This document shows positions 51,933 to 61,487 of a stretch of 64,000 nt of DNA, in pieces (position 1 is the stretch's first letter; every line of letters begins with the position of its first letter). A program made the translations under genes and the position numbers. Where the stretch lies: NCBI GenBank assembly GCA_030531555.1, contig JAUNNI010000004.1, forward strand, positions 1-64,000. Reading direction: 5' to 3'. The notes below the pieces were generated by a model that saw only the letters and a list, made by a program, of their open reading frames with translations, did not search any database and was not told the DNA's origin. Origin of the DNA: Eubacteriales bacterium (GTDB lineage Bacteria > Bacillota > Clostridia > Lachnospirales > Lachnospiraceae).

Positions 51933-53342
51933 ATGTATAACAAAGTTACACCAGAAATCGTTGAACAGATTAAAGCAGTTTGTCAGTTCGTTTATACTGG
52001 ATCCGACATCAATCCTGACTATGCGAAAGACGAAATGCCAATTTATGGTACTCAGATGCCAGAAGTAGCAGTACAGCCAACAAGTACAGAAGAAGTTGCA
52101 GCTGTAGTAAAAATCTGCTACGACAATAACATTCCTGTAACTCCACGTGGAGCAGGTACAGGTCTTGCAGGTGGAGCAGTTCCACTGTACGGTGGTGTTC
52201 TCATCGACCTTATGAAAATGAATAAAATCAAATCTTATGATATGGATAACTTCGTAGTAGAAATCGAAGCAGGCGTAATCCTTAATGACCTTGCAAATGA
52301 TTGTCTTTCCCGCGGTATGATGTACCCACCAGATCCAGGTGAAAAATTCGCATGTGTTGGTGGTAACGTATCCACAAACGCTGGTGGTATGAGAGCTGTT
52401 AAATATGGCGCAACTCGTGACTACGTAAGAGCAATGACAGTAGTACTTCCTACTGGTGAGATTACACATCTTGGAGCAACTGTTTCCAAAACATCCTCTG
52501 GTTACTCTTTATTAAATCTTATGATTGGTTCCGAAGGTACTCTTGGTATCATCACAGAACTTACATTAAAGATTATTCCAGCTCCTAAAGCATCCGCTTC
52601 CATGATTATTCCATTTGAAGATCTTAAGAGTGCTTTAGCAGTAGTTCCAAAATTAAAAACAAGCTTCAATCCACAGGCAATCGAATTCATGGAAAAAGAA
52701 ATCGTACTTGCTTCCGAACGTTTCATCGGCAAATCCACTTTCCCACAGAAAGTTGGCGGCCTTGATATCGGTGCTTACCTCTTAGTAACAATGGATGGTA
52801 ACACCATGGATGAAGTATATGAAATCGTTGAAAGTGCAGCGGAATTAGTTCTTGATGCAGGCGCAATCGATGTATTAATCGCTGATACTCCAGATAAGAT
52901 GAGAGAAGCATGGGCAGCACGTTCTTCCTTCCTTGAAGCAATCATGGAAGAAACAAAACTTCTTGATGAATGTGACGTAGTTGTTCCAGTAAACAAAATC
53001 GCAGATTACCTTGAATTTGTAAACAAAACAGGAGAAGAATGTGAACTTATCATCAAATCCTTCGGTCATGCAGGTGATGGTAACCTTCATATCTATCAGT
53101 GCTCCAACGATCTTGAAGAGGAAGAATTCAAGAGACGTGTTGATAAATTCTTCGAAATCATCTACAGAGAAGCTACAGATTGTGGCGGTCTTGTTTCTGG
53201 TGAACATGGTATCGGTTCTGGTAAAGTAAAATACCTTGTTGATTCTGTTGGTGAAACAAACATGGCAATCATGGAAGGTATCAAACGCGTATTTGACCCT
53301 AAGATGATCTTAAACCCAGGTAAAGTTTGCTACAGACTTTAA
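51933..53342 (+). CDS. FAD-linked lactate/glycolate dehydrogenase (GlcD family)
   Basis: A 469-residue flavoprotein. The FAD-binding domain is marked by PRGAGTGLAGGAVPLYGG and GEKFACVGGNVSTNAGGMRAVKYGATRDYV, with a GSEGTLGIITELTLK segment, and the C-terminal substrate domain by FGHAGDGNLHIYQCSND and GLVSGEHGIGSGK. It oxidises a 2-hydroxy acid, most probably D-lactate given the LctP partner. In related anaerobes this enzyme works with an electron-transferring flavoprotein pair for confurcation; no etfA or etfB gene is in the window. A GGGGG ribosome binding site precedes it. Confidence 0.92.
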   Translation: MYNKVTPEIVEQIKAVCQFVYTGSDINPDYAKDEMPIYGTQMPEVAVQPTSTEEVAAVVKICYDNNIPVTPRGAGTGLAGGAVPLYGGVLIDLMKMNKIKSYDMDNFVVEIEAGVILNDLANDCLSRGMMYPPDPGEKFACVGGNVSTNAGGMRAVKYGATRDYVRAMTVVLPTGEITHLGATVSKTSSGYSLLNLMIGSEGTLGIITELTLKIIPAPKASASMIIPFEDLKSALAVVPKLKTSFNPQAIEFMEKEIVLASERFIGKSTFPQKVGGLDIGAYLLVTMDGNTMDEVYEIVESAAELVLDAGAIDVLIADTPDKMREAWAARSSFLEAIMEETKLLDECDVVVPVNKIADYLEFVNKTGEECELIIKSFGHAGDGNLHIYQCSNDLEEEEFKRRVDKFFEIIYREATDCGGLVSGEHGIGSGKVKYLVDSVGETNMAIMEGIKRVFDPKMILNPGKVCYRL

Positions 53343-53418
53343 TAAAATAAAACAGCGGATTTCACCGTCCGATGTCTATAAAAAAACCCTACATTATTAT
53401 ATGTAAATCCTTATCTTT

Positions 53419-53444
53419 AGGCTGTCTTCTTCGGAAGGCAGCCT
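53419..53444 (+). terminator. Probable terminator of the lactate operon
   Basis: AGGCTG-TCTTC pairs with GAAGG-CAGCCT around TTC/G. The following ATCATCATTTA is only weakly T-rich, so efficiency is uncertain. Confidence 0.5.
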
Positions 53445-53501
53445 ATCATCATTTATGATATTAAATTGAATTGTGTCTTTTTGTTCTTATTTTAAAAAAA
53501 A

Positions 53502-53554
53502 GCAATAAAAATTACCGTTTTTTATTGCATATTCTAATGATTTGTGTGTATGAT
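53502..53554 (+). promoter_or_regulatory. Promoter of the GntR regulator with overlapping inverted repeat
   Basis: TTGCAT (53525-53530), 18-nt spacer, TATGAT (53549-53554). GCAATAAAAA and TTTTTTATTGC (53502-53528) form an inverted repeat whose right arm overlaps the -35 box, fitting autorepression. Confidence 0.45.
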
Positions 53555-53618
53555 TAAGTAAAAAATCTTATGGAAATTTAAAAACCCATGGGAAATCAAT
53601 GATTTGGAAGGAAAAATA

Positions 53619-54332
53619 ATGGATCATAATGAAATGATAGAAAAGAAAATTATACCATCTGGAAAGACTTATGAATTTGTTTTTGAGTATTTTTCAGAAC
53701 AGATTTTATCTGGAAAGCTTAAAATCAATGATAAGATTCCACCAGAGAGAGAAATCTCTGAGAAGCTTGGCGTAAGTCGAAACAGCATCAGGGAAGTTAT
53801 GCACATGTTGGAAATCAATGGTCTGATTGAATGTGTGCAGGGCAGCGGGAATTATGTTCGATGTGATCCTCAGGAATATATGTTTAAATCGGTTCATATG
53901 GTAATGTCTCTCATGAATGTTCATTATACAGAGGTCTTTCATCTTCGTACCGGTTTTGAGCTGGTAGCACTTCGTCTGGCAATTCAGGTGGCCAGTGAAG
54001 AGGAAATTGAGGGAATTCATGAAGCACTCCTTAATATGGATCAGGCGTCAGATTCCACAGAGAGTGGGGTGTGGGATGCAGAATTCCACAAACGACTGAT
54101 TGCAGCTTCCCACAATCGTATGTTGATTCTTTATGCTTCCATGAATAGCGATCTGATCAACACATTTATTGAAGATTTTAACCGTCGCATTATGGACAGT
54201 GATTATGCAGATGCCCTGATGCGCTCCCATTGGTCCATCTATGAAGCACTGGTAAATAAAGATTATACTTCCGGCAGCCTCGCTATGAACAGGCATTTTG
54301 AAATAGTTGAAGAACAGATGAATCATTTGTAA
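53619..54332 (+). CDS. FadR/GntR-family transcriptional regulator of the lactate operon
   Basis: A 237-residue regulator. The N-terminal winged helix (about 14-75) has TYEFVFEYFSEQILSGKLKINDKIPPEREISEKLGVSRNSIREVMHMLEINGLIECVQGSGNYV, and the C-terminal FCD domain (about 90-230) has EVFHLRTGFELVALRLAIQVASEEEIE with metal-binding His in WDAEFHKRLIAASHNRML. FadR-type proteins respond to small acids; its place after lctP and glcD makes lactate the likely ligand. A TTG start at 53604 is possible, but GGAAGGA fits the ATG at 53619. Confidence 0.9.
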   Translation: MDHNEMIEKKIIPSGKTYEFVFEYFSEQILSGKLKINDKIPPEREISEKLGVSRNSIREVMHMLEINGLIECVQGSGNYVRCDPQEYMFKSVHMVMSLMNVHYTEVFHLRTGFELVALRLAIQVASEEEIEGIHEALLNMDQASDSTESGVWDAEFHKRLIAASHNRMLILYASMNSDLINTFIEDFNRRIMDSDYADALMRSHWSIYEALVNKDYTSGSLAMNRHFEIVEEQMNHL

Positions 54333-54449
54333 GAGAATTGTCAGATAATTCATTTTTCAAGAGTGAATTGATAAGGAAAGATAAATTCGTTATTATTGAC
54401 AAAAAAATGTTACTTCTGTGAGTCTTCTTAAGAGATGTGATTACAGTGA

Positions 54450-54570
54450 AGTGGATAAAAAATGTGACTTATCCACGGAAAAAAACAGTAAAATAGAGCG
54501 AAAAACAAGGTTGTCCACAAAGTTATCCACATTATCCACAGGAAAATGTGTGGATTTGTGGTGTGGATAA
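54450..54570. other. Cluster of seven DnaA-box-like sequences
   Basis: Seven 9-mers matching or nearly matching TTATCCACA lie within 121 bp. Three are perfect: 54523-54531 (+), 54532-54540 (+) and 54562-54570 (-). Near matches: TTATCCACT 54450-54458 (-), TTATCCACG 54469-54477 (+), TTGTCCACA 54511-54519 (+) and AAATCCACA 54549-54557 (-). It lies in the 419-nt gap between the GntR gene and hpf. This density suggests high-affinity DnaA binding; no dnaA or dnaN gene is in the window, so it may be a titration or regulatory cluster or a displaced origin. Confidence 0.75.
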
Positions 54571-54673
54571 AAGCTGTCAATGACAAACATCTGTTTTGGT
54601 GAAGATTTAAAAAAATGGTGTTTTTCACAAAAATAAGTTGACAGAAAATGGCACAGTGAAGATTGCATTGACT

Positions 54674-54714
54674 AAGAATTGTAAGTTGATTTGACTGACA
54701 ATTCTTGTTATACT
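54674..54714 (+). promoter_or_regulatory. hpf promoter with overlapping 9-bp inverted repeat
   Basis: TTGATT (54686-54691), 17-nt spacer, extended TGTTATACT (-10 TATACT at 54709-54714). AAGAATTGT (54674-54682) and ACAATTCTT (54698-54706) are perfect inverted arms around the -35 box, a likely operator. Confidence 0.6.
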
Positions 54715-54751
54715 GTGAGTACAAGAACCATACAGTAAGGAGTGATATATT

Positions 54752-55279
54752 ATGCGTTATTCAATCTACGGAAAAAATATCGATGTTACCGATTCTTTGA
54801 GAAGTGCCATCACTGGAAAGTTTTCTAAGTTGGATAAGTTTTTTACAGAAGATACAGAGGTACATATTACATTGCGTGTTCAGAAAGGCGAGCAGAAAGT
54901 GGAAGCTATGATTCCTATGAAGGGAAATATTCTTCGTGCAGAACGTGCGAGCAGTGATATGTATGTTTCCATTGAAAAAGTTGTAGATATTCTTGAAAGA
55001 ATGATTCGTAAGTACAAAACCAAAATTTCTCGTTCTGGCAAAGGATATGGTGCTTTCTCTGAAAGCTTCATGGATGAGGATGTGGAAATTCCTGAAAGCA
55101 TTATTGTTTCTAAGAGCAAACGTTTCGCCATCAAACCGATGGACGTGGAAGAAGCTTGCGTTCAGATGGAACTGATTGGACATGATTTCTATGTGTTCCG
55201 CAACGCAATCACTTATGAAGTAAATGTGGTATATAAACGTAAAGACAACACTTATGGTCTGATCGAACCAGAATTTTAG
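54752..55279 (+). CDS. hpf: Long-form ribosome hibernation promoting factor
   Basis: A 175-residue long HPF (YvyD type). The N-terminal RaiA domain (about 1-95) starts MRYSIYGKNIDVTDSLRSAITGKFSKLDKFF, the C-terminal dimerisation domain (about 118-175) has IVSKSKRFAIKPMDVEEACVQMELIGHDFYVFRNAITYEVNVVYKRKDNTYGLIEPEF. It joins two 70S ribosomes into inactive 100S particles in stationary phase. GTAAGGAG precedes the ATG. An operator-like inverted repeat covers its promoter. A strong terminator follows. Confidence 0.95.
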   Translation: MRYSIYGKNIDVTDSLRSAITGKFSKLDKFFTEDTEVHITLRVQKGEQKVEAMIPMKGNILRAERASSDMYVSIEKVVDILERMIRKYKTKISRSGKGYGAFSESFMDEDVEIPESIIVSKSKRFAIKPMDVEEACVQMELIGHDFYVFRNAITYEVNVVYKRKDNTYGLIEPEF

Positions 55280-55288
55280 AATGAATCA

Positions 55289-55318
55289 TAAAAAACTGCC
55301 TCTGGCAGTTTTTTTTAT
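55289..55318 (+). terminator. Terminator after hpf
   Basis: AAAAAACTGCC pairs with GGCAGTTTTTT around TCT; eight T follow. Confidence 0.9.
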
Positions 55319-55356
55319 GCCATAAATGACGGCGATGTACTTTCTTATGCCATAAA
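55315..55356. repeat. Two copies of a 12-nt repeat before secA
   Basis: TTATGCCATAAA occurs at 55315-55326 and 55345-55356, 30 bp apart. The core TTATGCCATAA is palindromic apart from the centre. Spacing near three helical turns suggests paired protein sites. Confidence 0.45.
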
Positions 55357-55377
55357 AACACCCATAGTTTGCTTGCA

Positions 55378-55406
55378 TTGGAAAAACTTAGATGTTACAA
55401 TATAAT
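55378..55406 (+). promoter_or_regulatory. Promoter of secA
   Basis: TTGGAA (55378-55383), 17-nt spacer, TATAAT (55401-55406), 65 nt before the ATG at 55471. Confidence 0.65.
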
Positions 55407-55470
55407 TTACATGTGTTGTATATAATTATAGATAGATTATAGAATCCCTAAATATTCAAGGAGGAACAAT

Positions 55471-58107
55471 ATGGGTTTTTTAGATAAGCTTTTGGGCTCA
55501 AAGAGCGAAAAAGAAATCAAACGAATTTCAAAAGATGTCGATAGAATTGAGGCATTGGATGAGCAGATGCAGGCTTTATCCGATGAAGAACTCCGTGCAA
55601 AAACTGTAGAATTTAAGAAACGTCTTGCAGAAGGTGAGACATTAGATGATATTCTCGTCGAAGCATTTGCTGCAGTAAGAGAAGCAGCCGATCGTTCCAT
55701 TGGTTTAAAACATTATCGTGTACAGTTGATGGGTGGTATCGTTCTTCACCAGGGACGTATCGCTGAAATGAAAACAGGTGAAGGTAAAACATTAGTTTCC
55801 ACACTTCCAGCCTACTTAAATGCATTGGAAGGAAAGGGCGTTCATATCGTAACCGTCAATGATTATCTTGCAAAACGAGATGCAGAGTGGATGGGTAAAG
55901 TTCATGAATTTTTAGGATTAAAAGTTGGTGTGATCTTAAACAGCTATACTCCGGAAGAACGTCAGGCAGCATACAATTGTGATATTACTTATATTACCAA
56001 CAATGAGCTTGGTTTCGACTATCTGCGTGATAATATGGTTATCTTCCAGAAAGATCTGGTACAGAGAGATCTTCACTATGCCATTGTCGATGAGGTTGAC
56101 TCCGTATTAATCGATGAGGCCAGAACTCCACTGATCATTTCCGGTCAGAGTGGAAAATCCACAGATCTTTATCGTGCCTGTGATGTTCTTGCACGTCAGA
56201 TGCAGCGTGGCTCCTCTGATGGTGAACTTTCCAAGATGGATGCCATCATGGGTATCGATATTGAAGAAGATGGAGATTTCCTCGTAAATGAAAAAGAAAA
56301 ACATGTTATGCTGACAGCAGAAGGTGTGAAGAAAGTAGAACAGTTCTTCCATATTAATAACCTGGCAGATCCAGAGCATCTTGAAATCCAGCATAATATC
56401 ATTCTTGCTCTTCGTGCTCATAACCTCATGTTCCGTGATCAGGATTATGTTGTAAAAGATAATGAAGTATTGATCGTCGATGAATTTACCGGACGTATCA
56501 TGCCAGGAAGACGTTACTCCGATGGTCTTCATCAGGCCATTGAAGCCAAAGAACATGTAAAAGTAAATCGTGAGTCCAGAACCCTTGCAACTATCACATT
56601 CCAGAACTTCTTCAATAAATATAAGAAGAAAGCCGGTATGACAGGTACTGCCATGACCGAGGACAAAGAGTTTATGGATATTTACGGCATGGACGTTGTA
56701 GAAATTCCAACCAACAAGCCAATGATCCGTAATGATAAAGATGATTCCATTTACATGACCAAGAAAGAAAAACTCAATGCGGTAATCGAAGATATTGTGG
56801 AAGCGCATGCAACAGGTCAGCCTGTCTTAGTTGGTACGATCAACATCGATGCTTCGGAAGAAGTTAGCCGTATGCTTTCCAAACGTGGAATCCGTCATAA
56901 TGTATTGAATGCGAAATTCCATGAGATGGAAGCAGAAATCGTATCCCATGCCGGCGAAAAGGGTGCGGTAACTATCGCTACCAACATGGCTGGTCGTGGT
57001 ACGGATATTAAGCTGGAAGATGGAGTAGATGCACTTGGCGGACTTAAGATCATTGGTACAGAACGCCATGAATCCCGCCGTATTGATAACCAGTTACGTG
57101 GTCGTGCCGGTCGTCAGGGCGATCCAGGGGAATCCAAATTCTATTTATCTTTAGAAGATGATCTGATGCGTCTTTTCGGTTCCGAACGAATGATGTCTGT
57201 TTATAAGGCATTGGGCATTCCGGAAGGGGAAGAAATCCATCATAAGACCATCACAAAACAGATTGAAAAAGCACAGAAGAAGATTGAAAATAACAACTAC
57301 GGTATCCGTAAAAACCTCTTAGATTATGACCAGGTAAATAATGACCAGCGTGAAGTAATCTATGCAGAAAGACGCCGCGTTCTTGATGGAGAAAGCATGC
57401 GTGATGTTGTATACCGTATGATCCGTGAAGTAGTAGAAGATGAGGTAAATATGGTTGCAGGGGAAGTTCCGGTTTCTGAATGGAACATGGTAGAACTTAA
57501 TGAATCCCTTCGCCGTAAGATTCCATTAAAACCAATCGTAACTACGGAAGAAGAGAGAGAACACAATGATATGGCAGGTGTGATCGAACGTCTTCAGGAA
57601 GAAGCGATGGCTATTTATCATAAGAAGGAAGAGGAATTTGATGCTTTCAAGCGCGGAGATATTCCTATGCCAGAGGAAATGGATGCAGAGGCAGAAGGTC
57701 TCTTCAATGATGGTATCCGTGAAGTAGAACGTGTCATCCTTCTTAAAGTAATTGATTCCAAATGGATGAATCACATCGATGATATGGATCAGTTAAGACA
57801 GAGTATTAATTTACAGTCTTATGCACAGAAAGATCCTGTTGTACAGTACAAGTTCATGGGTTATGAGATGTTCGAAGAAATGACAAAGAATATCAGCCAT
57901 GATACCGTAAGTGCTCTCATGCATGTGGAAATCCAGCAGAAGGTGGAAAGAGAGCAGGTGGCAAAAGCAACCGGAACCAACAAAGATGACAGCGTTGCCA
58001 AGGGACCATATCGCCGTAAAGAAGCTAAGGTTGGAAGAAATGATCCTTGTCCATGCGGCAGCGGCAAAAAATACAAACAGTGTTGTGGACGTTTTGAGTC
58101 CAAATAA
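55471..58107 (+). CDS. secA: Protein translocase ATPase SecA
   Basis: An 878-residue motor for Sec-dependent export. Motifs: [31 protein letters not shown] (Walker A), [19 protein letters not shown] (Walker B), [25 protein letters not shown], and [27 protein letters not shown]. The C-terminal zinc tail [19 protein letters not shown] binds SecB/phospholipid partners. It drives preproteins through SecYEG at the membrane. AGGAGG precedes the ATG. A hairpin (58130-58153) follows the stop, before prfB. Confidence 0.98.
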   Translation: MGFLDKLLGSKSEKEIKRISKDVDRIEALDEQMQALSDEELRAKTVEFKKRLAEGETLDDILVEAFAAVREAADRSIGLKHYRVQLMGGIVLHQGRIAEMKTGEGKTLVSTLPAYLNALEGKGVHIVTVNDYLAKRDAEWMGKVHEFLGLKVGVILNSYTPEERQAAYNCDITYITNNELGFDYLRDNMVIFQKDLVQRDLHYAIVDEVDSVLIDEARTPLIISGQSGKSTDLYRACDVLARQMQRGSSDGELSKMDAIMGIDIEEDGDFLVNEKEKHVMLTAEGVKKVEQFFHINNLADPEHLEIQHNIILALRAHNLMFRDQDYVVKDNEVLIVDEFTGRIMPGRRYSDGLHQAIEAKEHVKVNRESRTLATITFQNFFNKYKKKAGMTGTAMTEDKEFMDIYGMDVVEIPTNKPMIRNDKDDSIYMTKKEKLNAVIEDIVEAHATGQPVLVGTINIDASEEVSRMLSKRGIRHNVLNAKFHEMEAEIVSHAGEKGAVTIATNMAGRGTDIKLEDGVDALGGLKIIGTERHESRRIDNQLRGRAGRQGDPGESKFYLSLEDDLMRLFGSERMMSVYKALGIPEGEEIHHKTITKQIEKAQKKIENNNYGIRKNLLDYDQVNNDQREVIYAERRRVLDGESMRDVVYRMIREVVEDEVNMVAGEVPVSEWNMVELNESLRRKIPLKPIVTTEEEREHNDMAGVIERLQEEAMAIYHKKEEEFDAFKRGDIPMPEEMDAEAEGLFNDGIREVERVILLKVIDSKWMNHIDDMDQLRQSINLQSYAQKDPVVQYKFMGYEMFEEMTKNISHDTVSALMHVEIQQKVEREQVAKATGTNKDDSVAKGPYRRKEAKVGRNDPCPCGSGKKYKQCCGRFESK

Positions 58108-58129
58108 ATAAAAACAAGGAATGAACAGA

Positions 58130-58153
58130 GATCCTGTGGCGAAAGTCACAGGA
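58130..58153 (+). terminator. Hairpin between secA and prfB
   Basis: ATCCTGTG pairs with CACAGGAAT around GCGAAAGT. Only ATTCTGTATT follows, so termination would be weak; it may be a processing or partial terminator. Confidence 0.4.
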
Positions 58154-58181
58154 ATTCTGTATTAAAGAAGGGAGAGCAAAA

Positions 58182-59312
58182 TTGGTTGAATTAGATCAAT
58201 ATAAACTCACACTACATCAATACGACGAACCGCTCAGGGAACTGAAGGCATCTTTGGAGCTTGATCGCAAGGATAATCTGATTGTTGAGCTGGAAAAACA
58301 GATGGAAAGTCCGGATTTCTGGCTTGATGCAGAAAAAGCACAGAAGACTTCCAAGGAATTAAATGATCTGAAAGAGTGTAAATCTTCCTATCAAAAACTG
58401 GAGACTGCCATGGAAGATATCGAAGTAATGATCGAGATGGCTCTTGAGGAAGAAGATGCGGACATGATTCCGGAAATCGAGGAGATGTTACATCAGTTTA
58501 TCGAAGAATTTGAGACAATGAAGATAAAAACCCTCCTTTCTGGTGAGTATGATAAAGACAATGCCATCGTTACCCTCCATGCAGGAGCTGGTGGCACAGA
58601 ATCATGTGACTGGTGTAGTATGCTTTATCGAATGTATGGAAGATGGGCAGAACGCCACGGATTTTCCACAGATGTTCTCGACTTTTTGGATGGAGATGAA
58701 GCAGGAATCAAATCCATCACATTTGAAGTAAAGGGTGAAAATGCTTTTGGATATCTGAAATCAGAGAGGGGTGTACACCGTCTGGTACGTATTTCTCCAT
58801 TTAATGCAGCAGGAAAGAGACAGACCTCTTTTGCTTCTTGCGATGTCATGCCGGATATTGAAGAGGACATCAATATCGAAGTGGCAGATGAGGATATCCG
58901 TATTGATACTTATCGTTCCAGTGGAGCTGGTGGACAGCATATTAATAAGACGAGCTCCGCCATCCGTATCACACATTTTCCAACTGGAATTGTGGTACAG
59001 TGCCAGAACGAAAGATCACAGCATATGAACAAAGATAAAGCCATGCAGATGTTAAAAGCCAAGCTTTATCTTTTAAAAGAACAGGAAAATAAAGAAAAAC
59101 TTTCCGGTATTCGCGGAGAAGTATCCGATAATGGTTGGGGCAGTCAGATCCGATCTTACGTTATGCAGCCATACACCATGGTGAAAGACCACCGAACCGG
59201 TGCAGAAATCAGCAATGTACAGGGTGTCATGGATGGGAATCTGGATCCATTTATCAATGCATATCTCCGTTATACCAATTCAGCGGCTCGTGGTGACGAC
59301 GAGAGCATGTAA
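58182..59312 (+). CDS. prfB: Peptide chain release factor 2
   Basis: A 376-residue RF2 ending translation at UGA and UAA. The stop-recognition loop SPF-type segment VRISPFNAAGKRQTSFASCDV and the catalytic GGQ in SSGAGGQHINKTSSAIRITH are present. It starts at TTG, with AAGGGAG upstream. Most RF2 genes carry a programmed +1 frameshift with a UGA near codon 25. Here that site reads TCTTTGGAG in one uninterrupted frame, so self-regulation by frameshifting is absent. Confidence 0.96.
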   Translation: MVELDQYKLTLHQYDEPLRELKASLELDRKDNLIVELEKQMESPDFWLDAEKAQKTSKELNDLKECKSSYQKLETAMEDIEVMIEMALEEEDADMIPEIEEMLHQFIEEFETMKIKTLLSGEYDKDNAIVTLHAGAGGTESCDWCSMLYRMYGRWAERHGFSTDVLDFLDGDEAGIKSITFEVKGENAFGYLKSERGVHRLVRISPFNAAGKRQTSFASCDVMPDIEEDINIEVADEDIRIDTYRSSGAGGQHINKTSSAIRITHFPTGIVVQCQNERSQHMNKDKAMQMLKAKLYLLKEQENKEKLSGIRGEVSDNGWGSQIRSYVMQPYTMVKDHRTGAEISNVQGVMDGNLDPFINAYLRYTNSAARGDDESM

Positions 59313-59327
59313 GGAGTTTTATAGTTT

Positions 59328-61472
59328 ATGGATATTTTAAAACAGCTGGCACAGGAATTAAAAATCGGCAAAGAACAGGCCGAGGCAGCGGTAAAACTCA
59401 TTGATGAGGGAAATACCATTCCATTTATTGCCAGATATCGAAAAGAAGTAACCGGAGCCCTCAATGATGAAGTGCTTCGTAATCTTCATGAACGCTTACA
59501 ATATCTGCGTAACTTAGAAGAAAAGAAACAGCAGGTCTTAGGAAGCATCGAAGAACAAGGAAAACTGACAGAAGAATTGAAAAAATCGATTCTTGCTGCC
59601 ACTACTTTAGTGGCGGTGGACGATTTATATCGCCCATACCGACCAAAGAAAAGAACCCGCGCCACTATGGCAAGGGAAAAAGGGCTGGAGCCACTTTCCA
59701 ACATTTTACTTTTACAGAAAACGAACCGCTCCATGGAGGAAGAAGCTGCCGCTTATGTGGATGAAGAAAAAGGAGTTTCCAATGTGGCAGATGCCATTGC
59801 CGGAGCAAAAGATATCCTTGCAGAGATGATTGCCGATAAGGCAGATTACCGTAAAAGCATCCGCCAGTGGACCATGAAAGAAGGAAATCTGACATCAAAA
59901 GCAAAGGATGAAAAGGCAGAGTCTGTTTATGAAATGTATTATGATTTTACAGAGCCTCTGAAAAAAATGAGTGGGCATCGTGTCCTTGCCATCAACCGTG
60001 GAGAGAAGGAAAAATTCCTCACAGTAAAAGTGGAAGCTCCGGAACCACAGATTTTAAATGCACTGAACAAGGCTTTGATCGTTGGCAAGAACCCAAATAC
60101 AGAGCCATATATGAAGGAAGCGATTACAGACAGCTATCAGCGTTTAATCGCACCTTCCATTGAAAGAGACATTCGTAATGAACTGACAGAAAATGCGCAG
60201 GATGGAGCCATCACTGTTTTTGGCAAGAATTTAAAACAACTTCTCATGCAGCCACCAATCAAAGGGCAGACAGTCCTTGGATGGGACCCAGCGTTCCGTA
60301 CCGGCTGCAAATTGGCCGTGGTGGATTCCACTGGCAAGGTACTTGATACCGTTGTTGTGTATCCGACCGAGCCACAGAAGAAGATTAAAGAAGCCAAACG
60401 TACCGTGCATGCCATGATTAAAAAGTATCACATTACTTTGATCAGTGTGGGAAATGGAACGGCTTCCCGTGAATCCGAACAGGTCATTACGGAATTATTG
60501 AAAGAAATTCCAGAAAAGGTATCCTATGTGATCGTCAATGAAGCAGGGGCTTCCGTATATTCTGCAAGCAAGCTGGCAACCGAAGAATTCCCTAATTTTG
60601 ATGTGGGACAGAGAAGTGCTGCTTCCATTGCAAGAAGATTGCAGGATCCTTTGTCTGAGCTGGTAAAGATTGAGCCAAAAGCCATCGGTGTTGGCCAGTA
60701 TCAGCATGATATGAACCAGAAGAAGCTGGAAGAAGCCTTAAATGGCGTGGTAGAAGATTGTGTAAATGCCGTTGGTGTTGATTTAAATACTGCTTCCGTT
60801 TCCCTTCTTTCTTACATTTCCGGTATCAATAAGACCATCGCAAAAAACATTGTGGCTTATCGAGAAGAAAATGGTTCTTTTACCAGCAGAAAAGAGCTCT
60901 TGAAAGTTCCAAAGATTGGACCAAAAGCATTCCAGCAGTGCGCCGGTTTCCTTCGTATTCCGGGAGGAAAGAATCCTTTGGATAACACAGGGGTTCATCC
61001 GGAATCTTACGAAGCAGCAGAGAAATTGATCAAAACCATGGGATACGATGAAGAAACAGTGGCTCAGGGTGGATTAAAATCTCTTGGCAAAAAAATTAAA
61101 AACCGTCAAAAGATGGCAGAGCAGCTGGAAATCGGTGAGATGACCCTCAACGATATCGTAGAGGAACTGGAAAAACCAGGAAGAGATCCTCGTAATGATA
61201 TGCCAAAACCAATTCTTCGCACGGATGTTTTGAACATGGAAGACTTGAAAGAGGGCATGGTTTTAAAAGGAACGGTGCGAAATGTTATTGATTTTGGCGC
61301 TTTTGTAGATATTGGAGTTCATCAGGATGGCCTGGTACATATTTCCCAGATGACAGACCGTTATATTAAGCATCCGTTAGAGGTAGTCAGTGTAGGAGAT
61401 ATCGTTGATGTACAGGTTCTCAGTGTGGACCTTAAGAAAAAGAGAATCCAGTTAACCATGAAACTTTCTTAA
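59328..61472 (+). CDS. tex: Tex-family RNA-binding transcription accessory protein
   Basis: A 714-residue protein. The N-terminal helical domain (1-180, IPFIARYRKEVTGALNDEVLRNL) leads to a YqgF-like resolvase fold (about 325-450, GWDPAFRTGCKLAVVDSTGKVLD), helix-hairpin-helix motifs (NTASVSLLSYISGINKTIAKNIV and ELLKVPKIGPKAFQQCAGFLRI) and a C-terminal S1 domain (EGMVLKGTVRNVIDFGAFVDIGVHQDGLVHISQM). Tex binds RNA and nucleic acid and affects transcription in many bacteria. It sits 15 nt after prfB, so probably same operon. Confidence 0.94.
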   Translation: MDILKQLAQELKIGKEQAEAAVKLIDEGNTIPFIARYRKEVTGALNDEVLRNLHERLQYLRNLEEKKQQVLGSIEEQGKLTEELKKSILAATTLVAVDDLYRPYRPKKRTRATMAREKGLEPLSNILLLQKTNRSMEEEAAAYVDEEKGVSNVADAIAGAKDILAEMIADKADYRKSIRQWTMKEGNLTSKAKDEKAESVYEMYYDFTEPLKKMSGHRVLAINRGEKEKFLTVKVEAPEPQILNALNKALIVGKNPNTEPYMKEAITDSYQRLIAPSIERDIRNELTENAQDGAITVFGKNLKQLLMQPPIKGQTVLGWDPAFRTGCKLAVVDSTGKVLDTVVVYPTEPQKKIKEAKRTVHAMIKKYHITLISVGNGTASRESEQVITELLKEIPEKVSYVIVNEAGASVYSASKLATEEFPNFDVGQRSAASIARRLQDPLSELVKIEPKAIGVGQYQHDMNQKKLEEALNGVVEDCVNAVGVDLNTASVSLLSYISGINKTIAKNIVAYREENGSFTSRKELLKVPKIGPKAFQQCAGFLRIPGGKNPLDNTGVHPESYEAAEKLIKTMGYDEETVAQGGLKSLGKKIKNRQKMAEQLEIGEMTLNDIVEELEKPGRDPRNDMPKPILRTDVLNMEDLKEGMVLKGTVRNVIDFGAFVDIGVHQDGLVHISQMTDRYIKHPLEVVSVGDIVDVQVLSVDLKKKRIQLTMKLS

Positions 61473-61487
61473 AGAAAGGAGATTAAT

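Noticed and set aside
54428..54724. Open frames on the minus strand with VDN/LST-like repeats
   Set aside because: The repeated peptides are translations of DnaA boxes; there is no ribosome binding site and they overlap the hpf promoter.
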